In this document: positions 15,901 to 22,929 of the stretch, in pieces
Position numbering within the stretch: position 1 is the first letter of the stretch
How the letters are laid out: each line of letters starts with the position of its first letter
Assembly (NCBI GenBank): GCA_900540425.1
Contig: UQFU01000016.1
Location: forward strand, 1 to 22,929
Length of the DNA: 22,929 nt
Source: an uncultured Alphaproteobacteria bacterium
GTDB taxonomy: Bacteria > Pseudomonadota > Alphaproteobacteria > RF32 > CAG-239
Reading direction: 5' to 3'
Position numbers and translations under genes: made by a program
Notes under the pieces: model-generated
What the model was told of the DNA's origin: nothing
The model's input: the letters and a program-made list of their open reading frames with translations, nothing else
The model's database searches: none

Positions 15901-16380
15901 ATGAAAAAGATTATTTTTTTCTTCGCGTGTGTGTTGTTCTCCGTAGTGGCAAATGCCCAGTCTTCTCATTTGAGTACAACGCGACTGATTAAGGGTGTTG
16001 AAGTTAATCCGAGTCAGACAGTTTATTCCGGAGATGAAATGATTGCCTTTCCGGAGCTGGGCGTGGAGTTGTTTTGGTCGCAGCATGATAAAATGCTTTA
16101 TGTTATGAAACGGCTCTTTGAAAAAACAACCGTTTGCCAAAATGGAACCGAGAGAACAGAAGAACGTTCGGTAAGCATTGTTTCCAACGTTTATGAACCG
16201 GTTGATCTCCAGGGGGCCGGAATAGAATATACCCCGGAAAATCTCGGTATCAGAAAAGATGATGGGGCGTATATGCTCTATGTGAGGGGGTTGCCGGACG
16301 GCGTTGTAATGTCGGTTATCTGCCAAGGGGTAAATGGCGTTGACAAACGTATCCTCTCCCGGGAGTGGAAAGTCAGGTAA
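15901..16380 (+). CDS. Small secreted protein of unknown function
   Basis: The protein has 159 residues. A clear signal peptide (Met-Lys-Lys, hydrophobic 4-17, then ANA before Gln20) points to export, probably to the periplasm. The mature part has only two cysteines (Cys79, Cys141), which could form one disulfide, and is rich in short beta-like segments. I recognise no domain. No ribosome site is visible; the leader is AT-rich with repeated TTAA, unlike most genes here, which have GGAG-type sites. It is transcribed from its own promoter with a palindrome and is closed by a strong hairpin terminator, so it is a single-gene unit. Confidence 0.75.
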   Translation: MKKIIFFFACVLFSVVANAQSSHLSTTRLIKGVEVNPSQTVYSGDEMIAFPELGVELFWSQHDKMLYVMKRLFEKTTVCQNGTERTEERSVSIVSNVYEPVDLQGAGIEYTPENLGIRKDDGAYMLYVRGLPDGVVMSVICQGVNGVDKRILSREWKVR

Positions 16381-16391
16381 GTTCTTGCCAT

Positions 16392-16429
16392 AAAAAAACA
16401 TTTGATGCTTTGGCGTCAAATGTTTTTTT
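16392..16429. terminator. Strong bidirectional intrinsic terminator
   Basis: A 17-base stem (16392-16408 with 16413-16429, one T-G pair) closes on a 4-base loop. Seven A on the 5' side and seven T on the 3' side make it work in both directions. It ends the secreted-protein transcript before uvrC. Confidence 0.88.
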
Positions 16430-16515
16430 ATGTCCTTTTTGGAGAGGCGGTGCCCGAAGCAGTTGACTTTTTTCCCTTTATGCCGATATATAAATAAGGT
16501 AAAAGGAGACAAACA

Positions 16516-18321
16516 GTGGGTAATATTGCGCAGGGCCTGGCCATTCTGAAAAAAAACATCAAAATTGCTCCCGAAAAGCCGGGCGTTTACCGTATGATCG
16601 GCGCTGACGAAAAGGTACTCTACGTCGGCAAGGCCAAAAATATCAAAAAGCGGATTGTTGCTTATTCTCACCTGGATAAACTGCCGGTGCGTTTGCAGCG
16701 GATGGTTTCCGAAATCCATAAGATGGAGTTCATTATCGTTGAGAACGAAGCCAAAGCCCTGTTGCTTGAGAACGAATTGATCAAGGAACTGGAACCAAAA
16801 TACAATATCCTGCTCAAAGACGACAAGACTTTCCCCCATCTCATGCTTGATGTCGAGTCTGATTTTCCTTGTCTGCGCAAATACCGGGGCCGCCGCCGGG
16901 ACAAAAACAAATATTTCGGCCCTTTTGCCAATGTGTTGGCCGTCAACAACGTGCTTGATATTTTGCAAAAGGCGTTTTTGCTGCGCTCCTGCCGCGATGC
17001 CGTTTTTCATAACCGCCAGCGTCCCTGCCTGTTGTATCAGATAAAGCGCTGCTCGGCGCCTTGCTGCGGAAAAATCGCCAAAGAGGAATATCATAAGCTT
17101 GTCCGCGAAGCGGTCGATTTTCTGGAAGGCCGAAATACCAAAATGCAGGAGGAGTTGTCGCAGAAAATGCTCGAAGCCAGCGAGAAACAGGATTATGAGA
17201 CGGCGTTGGTGCTTCGTGATCGGATTCGCGCCCTGACAAACGTCCAGCAGGGAAATCTGGTCGAATATGCCGACATCAAATCGCTTGACGTTGTTGCGTT
17301 GGCACGTAAAGGCGGTCTGATATGCATTCAGGTCTTTTTTATCCGCAGCGGGCAAAATTGCGGCAACGCGCCGTTTTTTCCAAAACAGGCGGAAGACGCG
17401 ACCGATATTGAAGTATTGGAGGCCTTTCTCGGCAGTTTTTATGCCACGCACATTCCGCCTCGGGAAATTGCCGTTTCGCAGCCGTTGGAAAACAAAGAGT
17501 TTTTAGAAAAGGCCATCGGCGCCAAAATCAATGCCTATTCGCAGGGCAATAAGGCCAAAATTATTAAAATGGCGGTGGAAAACGCCCGGGCTTCGCTGGA
17601 GCGCAAAATTGCCATGGAAGCTTCGGTGGCTCAAAACCTTGAAGAAATGAAAGAGGTTTTCAATCTTCCTCGGATACCGCGGCGGATTGAGGTCTATGAC
17701 AACTCGCATATTCAGGGCAGTTACGCGGTAGGGGCCATGATTGTCGCCACCCCCGACGGCTTTGACAAGAAACAGTACCGGACGTTTAATATCAAAAATC
17801 CCGATATCACCAATGATGACTTTGCCATGATGAAAGAAGTCCTGACCCGGCGCTTTGAGCGGATGAGCGATGCCAACCGTCCGGATGTGATTTTGCTGGA
17901 CGGCGGCCTCGGCCAGCTGCATGCCGTGCATGAATGCCTCAAAGATTACGATTTGGGCGAAATTGCAATCATTGCCATTTCAAAAGGCCCCGACCGTAAT
18001 GCCGGCAAAGAGTTTTACCACCAGGTCGGACGCGAAAGCTTTGAGCTTCCGTTCCGTTCTCCGCTGGCTTTTTATATGCAGAATATCCGCGATGAGGCGC
18101 ACCGCTTCGCCATCGGCACGCACCGCAAACGCCGGGCCAAGTCCATGTACAAAACCCGCCTTGACGAGATTGAAGGAGTCGGCGCCGGGCGCAAACGCGA
18201 TTTGCTCAATTATTTCGGCTCGGTTGAGGAAATTTCCCAGGCCGGAATCAAAGATTTGCAAAAAGTCGGCGGAATCAGCAAAAAAACAGCGGAAAAAATT
18301 TATAATTACTTCCATAATTGA
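16516..18321 (+). CDS. uvrC: UvrABC system protein C (excinuclease subunit)
   Basis: UvrC makes both incisions around a DNA lesion after UvrA and UvrB have located it. The 601 residues are near the E. coli length of 610. The N-terminal GIY-YIG nuclease is seen as PGVYRMIGADEKVLYVGKAKNIKKR in sections (residues 22-46). Cysteines near 160-185 (SCRDAVF and CLLYQIKRCSAPCCG) match the conserved cluster. A UVR motif for UvrB contact lies near 205-235. The RNase H-like second nuclease starts around 393 with VYDNSHIQGSYAVG and includes VILLDGGLGQL. Tandem helix-hairpin-helix motifs end the protein. The start is GTG at 16516, preceded by AAGGAG at 7 bases. pgsA follows after 58 bases, as in many alphaproteobacteria. 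Confidence 0.98.
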   Translation: MGNIAQGLAILKKNIKIAPEKPGVYRMIGADEKVLYVGKAKNIKKRIVAYSHLDKLPVRLQRMVSEIHKMEFIIVENEAKALLLENELIKELEPKYNILLKDDKTFPHLMLDVESDFPCLRKYRGRRRDKNKYFGPFANVLAVNNVLDILQKAFLLRSCRDAVFHNRQRPCLLYQIKRCSAPCCGKIAKEEYHKLVREAVDFLEGRNTKMQEELSQKMLEASEKQDYETALVLRDRIRALTNVQQGNLVEYADIKSLDVVALARKGGLICIQVFFIRSGQNCGNAPFFPKQAEDATDIEVLEAFLGSFYATHIPPREIAVSQPLENKEFLEKAIGAKINAYSQGNKAKIIKMAVENARASLERKIAMEASVAQNLEEMKEVFNLPRIPRRIEVYDNSHIQGSYAVGAMIVATPDGFDKKQYRTFNIKNPDITNDDFAMMKEVLTRRFERMSDANRPDVILLDGGLGQLHAVHECLKDYDLGEIAIIAISKGPDRNAGKEFYHQVGRESFELPFRSPLAFYMQNIRDEAHRFAIGTHRKRRAKSMYKTRLDEIEGVGAGRKRDLLNYFGSVEEISQAGIKDLQKVGGISKKTAEKIYNYFHN

Positions 18322-18355
18322 AAAAAGTTCTTTAAGATAACTTTAACTTTTTCAA
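18318..18355 (+). repeat. Inverted repeat between uvrC and pgsA
   Basis: TTGAAAAA-A-GTT (18318-18329) pairs with AACTTTTTCAA (18345-18355) with one bulged base. It overlaps the uvrC stop codon. No T tract follows directly, so it is more likely an RNA-processing or attenuating hairpin than a full terminator. Confidence 0.4.
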
Positions 18356-18379
18356 AACAGTTAAAGAGGGTGAAACAAA

Positions 18380-19126
18380 GTGTATAATCTGCCAAATCTT
18401 CTGACAATCTCCCGTATTGTCGTTATTCCGGTCATTTTCCTGACAATTTATATTCATAGCGCCTGGTGGTACTTAATCGGCGGTTCGTTGTTTATTATCG
18501 CCGCAATCACCGATTATCTCGACGGCTATCTGGCCCGTTCGCGCAATGAGCTTTCCGCTTTTGGGCGCCTGCTGGATCCGATTGCCGACAAGCTTCTGGT
18601 CGTTTCGGCGCTGATGATTATTGTTGCCAACGGGTTGGTTGACAATATCAGCTATATTCCGGTTGTCGTCATTCTTTGCCGCGAAATTCTGGTTTCCGGT
18701 TTGCGCGAATTTTTGTCGGAAGTTCGTGTCGGCCTTCCGGTTACCCGTCTCGCCAAGTGGAAAACCGGCTTTCAGATGACGGCGCTGTCGGTGCTGCTGA
18801 TGTCGCCGGCCAAGTTCTTTAACGTCATTGAGGGATTCTGGGTCGGACTGGGAACCGTCTGCCTTTGGGTTGCCGGCGTTCTGACCTTTATTACCGGTTA
18901 TCAGTATTTTGAAAAATCGCTTGCCTACATCAAATCAGTCGAAAAGAAAAAGGCCCGCGAAACGGCTGCCGCCAAAAAAAGCGAAGCCAAAACCGAACCC
19001 CAATCGGCTGTCAAAAAAGCCGCTCCGGCCAAGGCAAAGTCAAAAACTGCGGCCAAAAGCAAAAAAACGGCAGCCAAAACGGCTTCCGCCAAAAAAGCTC
19101 CGCGAAAGGTTGCCGCCGCCAAATAA
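18380..19126 (+). CDS. pgsA: CDP-diacylglycerol-glycerol-3-phosphate 3-phosphatidyltransferase with Lys/Ala-rich tail
   Basis: PgsA makes phosphatidylglycerol phosphate from CDP-diacylglycerol and glycerol-3-phosphate in the inner membrane. The CDP-alcohol phosphotransferase motif is complete: Asp45, Asp48-Gly49, Ala52-Arg53, Gly62, Asp66 and Asp70 in DYLDGYLAR and FGRLLDPIADK. Several membrane helices span residues 5-180. Residues 188-248 form a tail made almost only of Lys, Ala, Ser, Thr and Pro, like histone H1/AlgP-type repeats; it is not part of the enzyme family and should be cytoplasmic. The start is GTG at 18380, with AGAGGG about 9 bases upstream. The next gene starts 15 bases after the stop. 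Confidence 0.95.
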   Translation: MYNLPNLLTISRIVVIPVIFLTIYIHSAWWYLIGGSLFIIAAITDYLDGYLARSRNELSAFGRLLDPIADKLLVVSALMIIVANGLVDNISYIPVVVILCREILVSGLREFLSEVRVGLPVTRLAKWKTGFQMTALSVLLMSPAKFFNVIEGFWVGLGTVCLWVAGVLTFITGYQYFEKSLAYIKSVEKKKARETAAAKKSEAKTEPQSAVKKAAPAKAKSKTAAKSKKTAAKTASAKKAPRKVAAAK

Positions 19127-19141
19127 GGATTAGGTAAACAA

Positions 19142-19831
19142 ATGGAAAATAATTCCGCCCATATTCTGGTTGTTGATGACGACAACCGCCTGCGTTCGCT
19201 TCTGCAGCGTTTTCTGCGCGATAATGGCTTCTATGTCAGCGTTGCCAAAAATGCCGCCGAAGCGCGCGAACGTTTGCGGGATTATAAGTTCGACCTGTTG
19301 ATTGTCGATATTATGATGCCCGAAGAAACCGGGTTGGAATTTTTAGAAAAGCTTCGCCGGGAAAGCAGCATGCCGGTCATCATGCTGACCGCCATGGGCG
19401 AAACCGAAGACCGGATTGCCGGCCTGGAAACCGGCGCCGACGATTATCTGCCCAAACCGTTTGAACCCAAAGAGCTGGTGCTGCGGATTAAGAATATTCT
19501 CCGCCGCGCGCCGCAGGAAGACGGGCAGGCGGTAGAAAAGCTGAATTTGGGGCTGTGCTGCTATGATATGGTCAAAAAGGAATTACTGACCAAACAGGGG
19601 ACGGTCATACATATTACGCCGGTTGAGCAGGCGATGCTCAATGTCTTGGGGCAGAAGTCCGGGCAGATTTTCACCCGCGAAAAACTGGCGGAAATTTTGG
19701 GGGCCGGACAGAGTCCGCGCTCAATTGACGTGCAGATTACCCGCCTGCGCAAAAAAATTGAGAAAGATTCAAAAAATCCCCGCTATCTGCAAACCGTGCG
19801 GGGCAAAGGATATATGCTGCTGCCGGAATAA
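19142..19831 (+). CDS. ompR: OmpR-family response regulator
   Basis: The 229-residue protein has a receiver with acidic residues in VVDDDNRLRS, phospho-acceptor Asp56 in LIVDIMMPEETG, the switch Thr in MLTAMGE and Lys in YLPKPFEPKEL. A winged-helix domain follows from about 130, with TPVEQAMLNVL, FTREKLAEIL, RSIDVQITRLRKKIE and the C-terminal YLQTVRGKGYMLLPE. It is a DNA-binding regulator, probably phosphorylated by the EnvZ-type kinase encoded 28 bases downstream. AAGGATTAGG lies upstream of the ATG. The name follows the family; targets in this organism are unknown. Confidence 0.92.
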   Translation: MENNSAHILVVDDDNRLRSLLQRFLRDNGFYVSVAKNAAEARERLRDYKFDLLIVDIMMPEETGLEFLEKLRRESSMPVIMLTAMGETEDRIAGLETGADDYLPKPFEPKELVLRIKNILRRAPQEDGQAVEKLNLGLCCYDMVKKELLTKQGTVIHITPVEQAMLNVLGQKSGQIFTREKLAEILGAGQSPRSIDVQITRLRKKIEKDSKNPRYLQTVRGKGYMLLPE

Positions 19832-19859
19832 CGGCGCAGAAATATGAAAGAGGTGTGAG

Positions 19860-21218
19860 ATGCATATAAAGTTTCCCGAAACCGTAGACAATACGCTGCG
19901 TTACTTAAAGCTGAAACTGTTGCCGAAAACCTTGTTTTTCCGCACGATGCTGCTGATTTTTATTCCGCTGATTGTGGTGCAGGTGGTTTCGATTTTTGTG
20001 TTTTTTGACAGCAACTGGTGGCGTGTCGGGCGCAGCCTGTCCAATAACCTGGTTTCCAACATGGACTTTACCATGGAGCTGATTGACCGCCACCCCAAGC
20101 AAATTGATGAGATTCGCAAATTGGCCGAACAGAATTTTGACCTCAAGGTCAGTTATTACGGCAATACCGAAAAACACAATGCCATCACCAAGGCAACCCG
20201 CGGCAATAAACTGATTACCGGTTTTCTGGAAGATATGCTGCAGGAACGTTTTCCCGATGCCGTCAGCAGTATCTATCTTTCGCCGAAATCCAACGATATG
20301 GTGATTATTATCGACCGTGCCAACGGGGCGTTTCAGTTCACGACTAATGAAAAGAAAATTTTCAGCTCTTCCATGTTCCTTTTCATCGGCTGGATGGTCG
20401 GCACTTCAATCCTGTTGTTTTTGGTTGCTGTGCTGTTCCTGCGGATACAGGTACGCTCAATTGCCGAACTGGCGCAGGTTGCCGAAGATTTCGGCAAGGG
20501 AATTGATAATAAAGATTTCAAGCCTTACGGTTCTTCCGAAGTTCGCAAGGCAGCCATTGCTTTTATCAAAATGAAGGAACGCATCCAGCGCCAAATCAGC
20601 GAACGGACACAAATGCTGGCCGGCGTTTCGCATGACCTGCGCACGCCGCTGACCCGGATGAAACTGCAGGTTGCTTTGCTGCCGGAAGGCGAAGACCGCA
20701 AAGACTTTCTCTCTGATATTGACGAAATGGAAAAAATGCTTGACGGCTATCTGTCTTTTGTCAGCGGTGAGGGCGGCGAAAAATCTTCTTTTGTGGATAT
20801 GAACGAAATGATTTTGAGCATCATTAACAAGTTCCGCAATAAAAAAGCGCTGATTCGCTACGCTACCAATGACCAGGTTAGTGCCATCCAGGGGCGTGAA
20901 CAGGCTTTGAAACGCGCTCTGACCAATGTAATTTCCAATGCTTTCCGCTATGGCAAAACCATTGCCGTTAAACTGGAAAGCAATAACAACAAACTCGAAA
21001 TTTCGGTAGACGATGACGGGCCGGGCATTCCCGCCGACAAGCGCGAAGACGTCTTTAAGGCCTTTTACCGGATTGAGGGGTCGCGCAATAAAGAAACCGG
21101 CGGCGTCGGCTTGGGGTTGTCTATCGCCAAAGACGTAATTGCCTCCCACGGCGGCAAAATTGAACTTTTGGACAGCGAACTCGGCGGCCTGAAAGTTCTG
21201 ATTAGTATTCCGCTCTAA
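19860..21218 (+). CDS. envZ: EnvZ-type sensor histidine kinase
   Basis: The 452-residue protein is an inner-membrane sensor kinase. Two membrane segments (about 28-50 and 170-195) flank a periplasmic domain of about 120 residues. A HAMP linker (about 195-248) leads to the phospho-acceptor His258 in AGVSHDLRTPLTRMKL, which closely follows EnvZ. The ATPase domain has an N box (NVISNAFRYG, Asn360), a DDDGPGIP G1 box and GGVGLGLSIAKD. GAGGTG is a few bases before the ATG. It is the second gene of the regulator-kinase-acidic protein run. What the sensor domain detects cannot be read from sequence. Confidence 0.93.
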   Translation: MHIKFPETVDNTLRYLKLKLLPKTLFFRTMLLIFIPLIVVQVVSIFVFFDSNWWRVGRSLSNNLVSNMDFTMELIDRHPKQIDEIRKLAEQNFDLKVSYYGNTEKHNAITKATRGNKLITGFLEDMLQERFPDAVSSIYLSPKSNDMVIIIDRANGAFQFTTNEKKIFSSSMFLFIGWMVGTSILLFLVAVLFLRIQVRSIAELAQVAEDFGKGIDNKDFKPYGSSEVRKAAIAFIKMKERIQRQISERTQMLAGVSHDLRTPLTRMKLQVALLPEGEDRKDFLSDIDEMEKMLDGYLSFVSGEGGEKSSFVDMNEMILSIINKFRNKKALIRYATNDQVSAIQGREQALKRALTNVISNAFRYGKTIAVKLESNNNKLEISVDDDGPGIPADKREDVFKAFYRIEGSRNKETGGVGLGLSIAKDVIASHGGKIELLDSELGGLKVLISIPL

Positions 21219-21233
21219 GAAATTGGATAAAAA

Positions 21234-22625
21234 ATGGTTGATGACGCAAAAAATAACGGTGCCGAAAATGAACTGGAAGCAGATTTTCCGAGCTTCCTGC
21301 GTTCGGATAATCCCGAAAATTATGATAATGACATTAATCATTTTTTAGAAGATGATAAAATGCTCGACGTTGAGGATATCGGTGTCGGGACAGAACCGGA
21401 GCCGGCCAAATTCAGCGGTTGGAATGACGGTTTTGAAGAAGAAGAAAAATCCGAAGACTTGGATTTGGGTTTGGAAAGCGAAAACTTTGACCTTCCCGAA
21501 CTCGGCGGAACCGAAGACGAACCCTGGTTGCAAAATCCCTTGGGCGAAGAAAATGCCGATGCTGAGAATATTCCGGCTGCACCTGCCCCGGAAGATATCG
21601 AGCCGGTTGTTGAAGCAGAAAATATTGCGGTAGAAGAGAAGGAACCCGTTTCCGAAAATAATGCGGTGCCGGAAAGCTTTTCTTCTTCGGGCTGGAATGA
21701 AACGGAATCTTTGGCGCCGGAATCCGAAATTGCATATCCGGCGGCAGATGACGGGACGGAAACGGCAAACCGGCCTGTTGACGGCGGAGAAGAGGCCGAT
21801 GTTTCCGAAACAGATGCGGAACCGCAAATAAAATTTATGAACGACGTAGACCCTGAAAACGAAAAAGCGATAGAGTTTCCGGATCCGGAAGAATATATGT
21901 CCTTTGACGTTCCCCTGGAGAAGTTAAGCGTTGACGATCACAAAACCGAGATACCTTCGGCGGCGGAAATTCCCGAAGATGAGTTTTTGCCGCGGGAAAC
22001 ACCGGTGCATATTCGCGATTTGCCGCAGGAAACAATCCCCGAAAATCCTGATGAACCTTATGTCGAGGTTCTTCCCGGCAATCAGAATATGAATCCTGAT
22101 GAATATATGTCATACGACTTACCGGAAGAAACAATATCGCTGGAAACAGCTGATGCAGCCGAAACGGCCGTTGTTGCTGCTGCCGAAAATGAAAGCGGAA
22201 TTTCTGACGTTGCGGTTCCTGCCGAGCAGAAGCCGGATGACAAACCGGTTGCGGCGTCGCCCGTTCCGGAAAGCCGGACGGAACAGGAAGAAAAAGAAAC
22301 TCTGCGAATGTTCAAATGGTATTCCGGCAGTTTGAGTGATAAGTATTTTAAATTTTCGGCAGAAGAAGCTTCCGCCGAGTTTAATGGCAACGCCGATCAA
22401 AACAGTATCTATGTCAATGTCGGCACGTCGGCTTATGGCTGGAATGTTGCTTTTGATAACGGAATTAATATGAATTTGGCTGATGTTCGCGAGTTCCAAC
22501 TGCGAAACGGCCGTCTGCCGGTCGGCGGCGGGACAATTATGTATGGCGAAAACACCTTGCGTTTTAGTAATGTTGAACGGATTGTCGTCGGCAGTACTCC
22601 TGAATATTTCCATTATGGCATTTAA
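21234..22625 (+). CDS. Acidic protein of unknown function with a conserved-looking C-terminal domain
   Basis: The protein has 463 residues. Residues 1-355 are strongly acidic, rich in Glu, Asp, Pro and Ala, and probably disordered. Short motifs recur: SGWN at 61-64 and 152-155, and (D/N)P(E/D)EYMS(F/Y)D(V/L)P at 217-227 and 287-297. Residues about 356-463 are different: mixed composition with many aromatic and beta-prone residues (FKWYSG, YVNVGTSAYGWNVAFDNG), likely a folded domain. No signal peptide or membrane segment is seen. It starts 15 bases after the kinase stop with a weak site, so it is probably coupled to the two-component genes. I know no family for it; a scaffold or signalling-partner role is a guess. 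Confidence 0.75.
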   Translation: MVDDAKNNGAENELEADFPSFLRSDNPENYDNDINHFLEDDKMLDVEDIGVGTEPEPAKFSGWNDGFEEEEKSEDLDLGLESENFDLPELGGTEDEPWLQNPLGEENADAENIPAAPAPEDIEPVVEAENIAVEEKEPVSENNAVPESFSSSGWNETESLAPESEIAYPAADDGTETANRPVDGGEEADVSETDAEPQIKFMNDVDPENEKAIEFPDPEEYMSFDVPLEKLSVDDHKTEIPSAAEIPEDEFLPRETPVHIRDLPQETIPENPDEPYVEVLPGNQNMNPDEYMSYDLPEETISLETADAAETAVVAAAENESGISDVAVPAEQKPDDKPVAASPVPESRTEQEEKETLRMFKWYSGSLSDKYFKFSAEEASAEFNGNADQNSIYVNVGTSAYGWNVAFDNGINMNLADVREFQLRNGRLPVGGGTIMYGENTLRFSNVERIVVGSTPEYFHYGI

Positions 22626-22643
22626 TTTTTTTGGTCCCCGCAC

Positions 22644-22660
22644 AACCTGCCCGGCAGGTT
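22644..22660. repeat. Perfect hairpin after the acidic gene
   Basis: AACCTGCC (22644-22651) and GGCAGGTT (22653-22660) form an 8-base stem around one base, 18 bases after the last stop codon. It lacks a T tail on either strand, so it resembles an extragenic palindrome more than a terminator. Confidence 0.5.
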
Positions 22661-22672
22661 CGCTACTTTGGC

Positions 22673-22754
22673 TTGGGTGCCCTAGAGGTGCGATGCGGGC
22701 AGCGCCCGAGGCATCACTTGCTACTGATGTTTGGGTGCCCCGAAGGCGCGATGC
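22673..22754. repeat. Pair of imperfect 24-base direct repeats
   Basis: Copies at 22673-22696 and 22731-22754 both start TTGGGTGCCC and end GCGATGC, agreeing at 20 of 24 positions, with 34 bases between them. The first copy runs into a hairpin (22692-22715: GATGC, GGGC, loop AGC, GCCC, GCATC). No gene is visible in this gap. Confidence 0.55.
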
Positions 22755-22777
22755 TTATAATGTGCACTATCTCGACT

Positions 22778-22802
22778 TGCCAATAATGGTTACCATTTGG
22801 CA
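22778..22802. repeat. Imperfect palindrome in the 3' intergenic region
   Basis: TGCCAA (22778-22783) and ATGGT (22786-22790) pair with ACCAT (22792-22796) and TTGGCA (22797-22802), with a two-base bulge. The role is unknown; it could be an operator for a gene beyond the contig end. Confidence 0.45.
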
Positions 22803-22867
22803 CGGCAGTAGCCATTACCCAATAACCGTCCCCCTTCATTTTTTCGGTAGAAAAATGTCCCATAAAA

Positions 22868-22922
22868 TGTCATCCCGCATTTTTCTGCGAAAAATGCCCA
22901 GGGATCTGCGAATTTCCAGATC
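22868..22922. repeat. TGTCATCCC-type extragenic palindromic element at the contig end
   Basis: TGTCATCCC (22868-22876) leads into a perfect hairpin, GCATTTTT (22877-22884), loop CTGCG, AAAAATGC (22890-22897), then a second inverted pair GATCTG (22903-22908) and CAGATC (22917-22922). The opening TGTCAT and the GGGATCTG core resemble repeats scattered through alphaproteobacterial genomes. Repeats of this kind often break short-read assemblies, which fits the contig ending here. Confidence 0.55.
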
Positions 22923-22929
22923 GGAAGAG
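22918..22929 (+). other. Likely Illumina adapter remnant
   Basis: The final 12 bases, AGATCGGAAGAG, equal the start of the TruSeq-type adapter read in 3' adapters. An exact match placed at the very end of the sequence is unlikely by chance. The first five bases also fit the inverted repeat CAGATC, so the true genomic sequence probably ends near 22922. Confidence 0.8.

Noticed and set aside
15892..17451. A 519-codon open frame on the minus strand across the secreted-protein gene and uvrC
   Set aside because: It lies antisense to two well-supported genes and crosses a strong terminator. It has no recognisable motifs and its composition is that of a reversed coding strand.
20457..21341. A 294-codon open frame on the minus strand over the kinase gene
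   Set aside because: It is antisense to the conserved EnvZ-type catalytic domain, with no ribosome site or motif.
22644..22715. tRNA-like sequence (a GGTTCG with hairpins)
   Set aside because: No acceptor stem, anticodon arm or proper T-loop can be formed.
22673..22754. CRISPR array
   Set aside because: Only two imperfect copies, with no further units and no cas genes in the window.

Overview
The window looks like one contig from an uncultured alphaproteobacterium, probably assembled from metagenomic short reads. Base composition is close to balanced and the genes are tightly packed. Support for Alphaproteobacteria is gene content and order: uvrC directly followed by pgsA, ispH close to rnhA, a mitochondrial-processing-peptidase-like M16 protease, an OmpR/EnvZ-type pair, a hopanoid-type HpnE desaturase and a lemA-htpX pair. 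Both ends look like contig ends. The left end cuts into a gene, and the last 12 bases (22918-22929) match the start of the common Illumina adapter.

Layout. 1-1441: the 3' part of an hpnE-like desaturase, convergent with elbB. 1564-5272: a tight plus-strand run of M16 peptidase, ispH, an AlbA_2-domain gene and rnhA. 5358-8511: a small unknown gene converging on, and overlapping, a very large DsbD/ScsB-type reductase. 8607-11829: yqgE, then on the minus strand an undescribed HExxH protein, and lemA-htpX. 11830-12337: a gene-poor stretch with palindromic repeats and a strongly folded RNA with its own terminator, leading into a tiny XRE-type gene. 12640-13917: enolase on the minus strand, sharing a bidirectional terminator with the tiny gene. 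14071-16380: a small membrane protein, a dCMP-deaminase-type enzyme, an orphan NarL-type response regulator and a small secreted protein whose promoter carries a palindrome. 16516-22625: uvrC, pgsA with a Lys/Ala-rich tail, an OmpR-type regulator, an EnvZ-type kinase and an acidic protein of unknown function. 22626-22929: non-coding, full of short palindromes and repeats.

How the genes work together. Most are housekeeping: isoprenoid supply (ispH, possibly elbB and hpnE), RNA/DNA maintenance (rnhA, uvrC), glycolysis (eno), phospholipid synthesis (pgsA) and nucleotide supply (dCMP deaminase). A second theme is envelope quality control and signalling: DsbD-type electron transfer, HtpX/LemA, the EnvZ/OmpR-type pair and a secreted two-cysteine protein that could be a substrate of periplasmic thiol chemistry.

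I do not see a clear multi-gene defence system, prophage, transposon or CRISPR array. The most novel candidates are the structured RNA upstream of the XRE-type gene (12143-12310), the unannotated HExxH protein (9139-10173), the acidic third member of the two-component operon (21234-22625), and the AlbA_2-domain gene lying between ispH and rnhA where I expect thrB.
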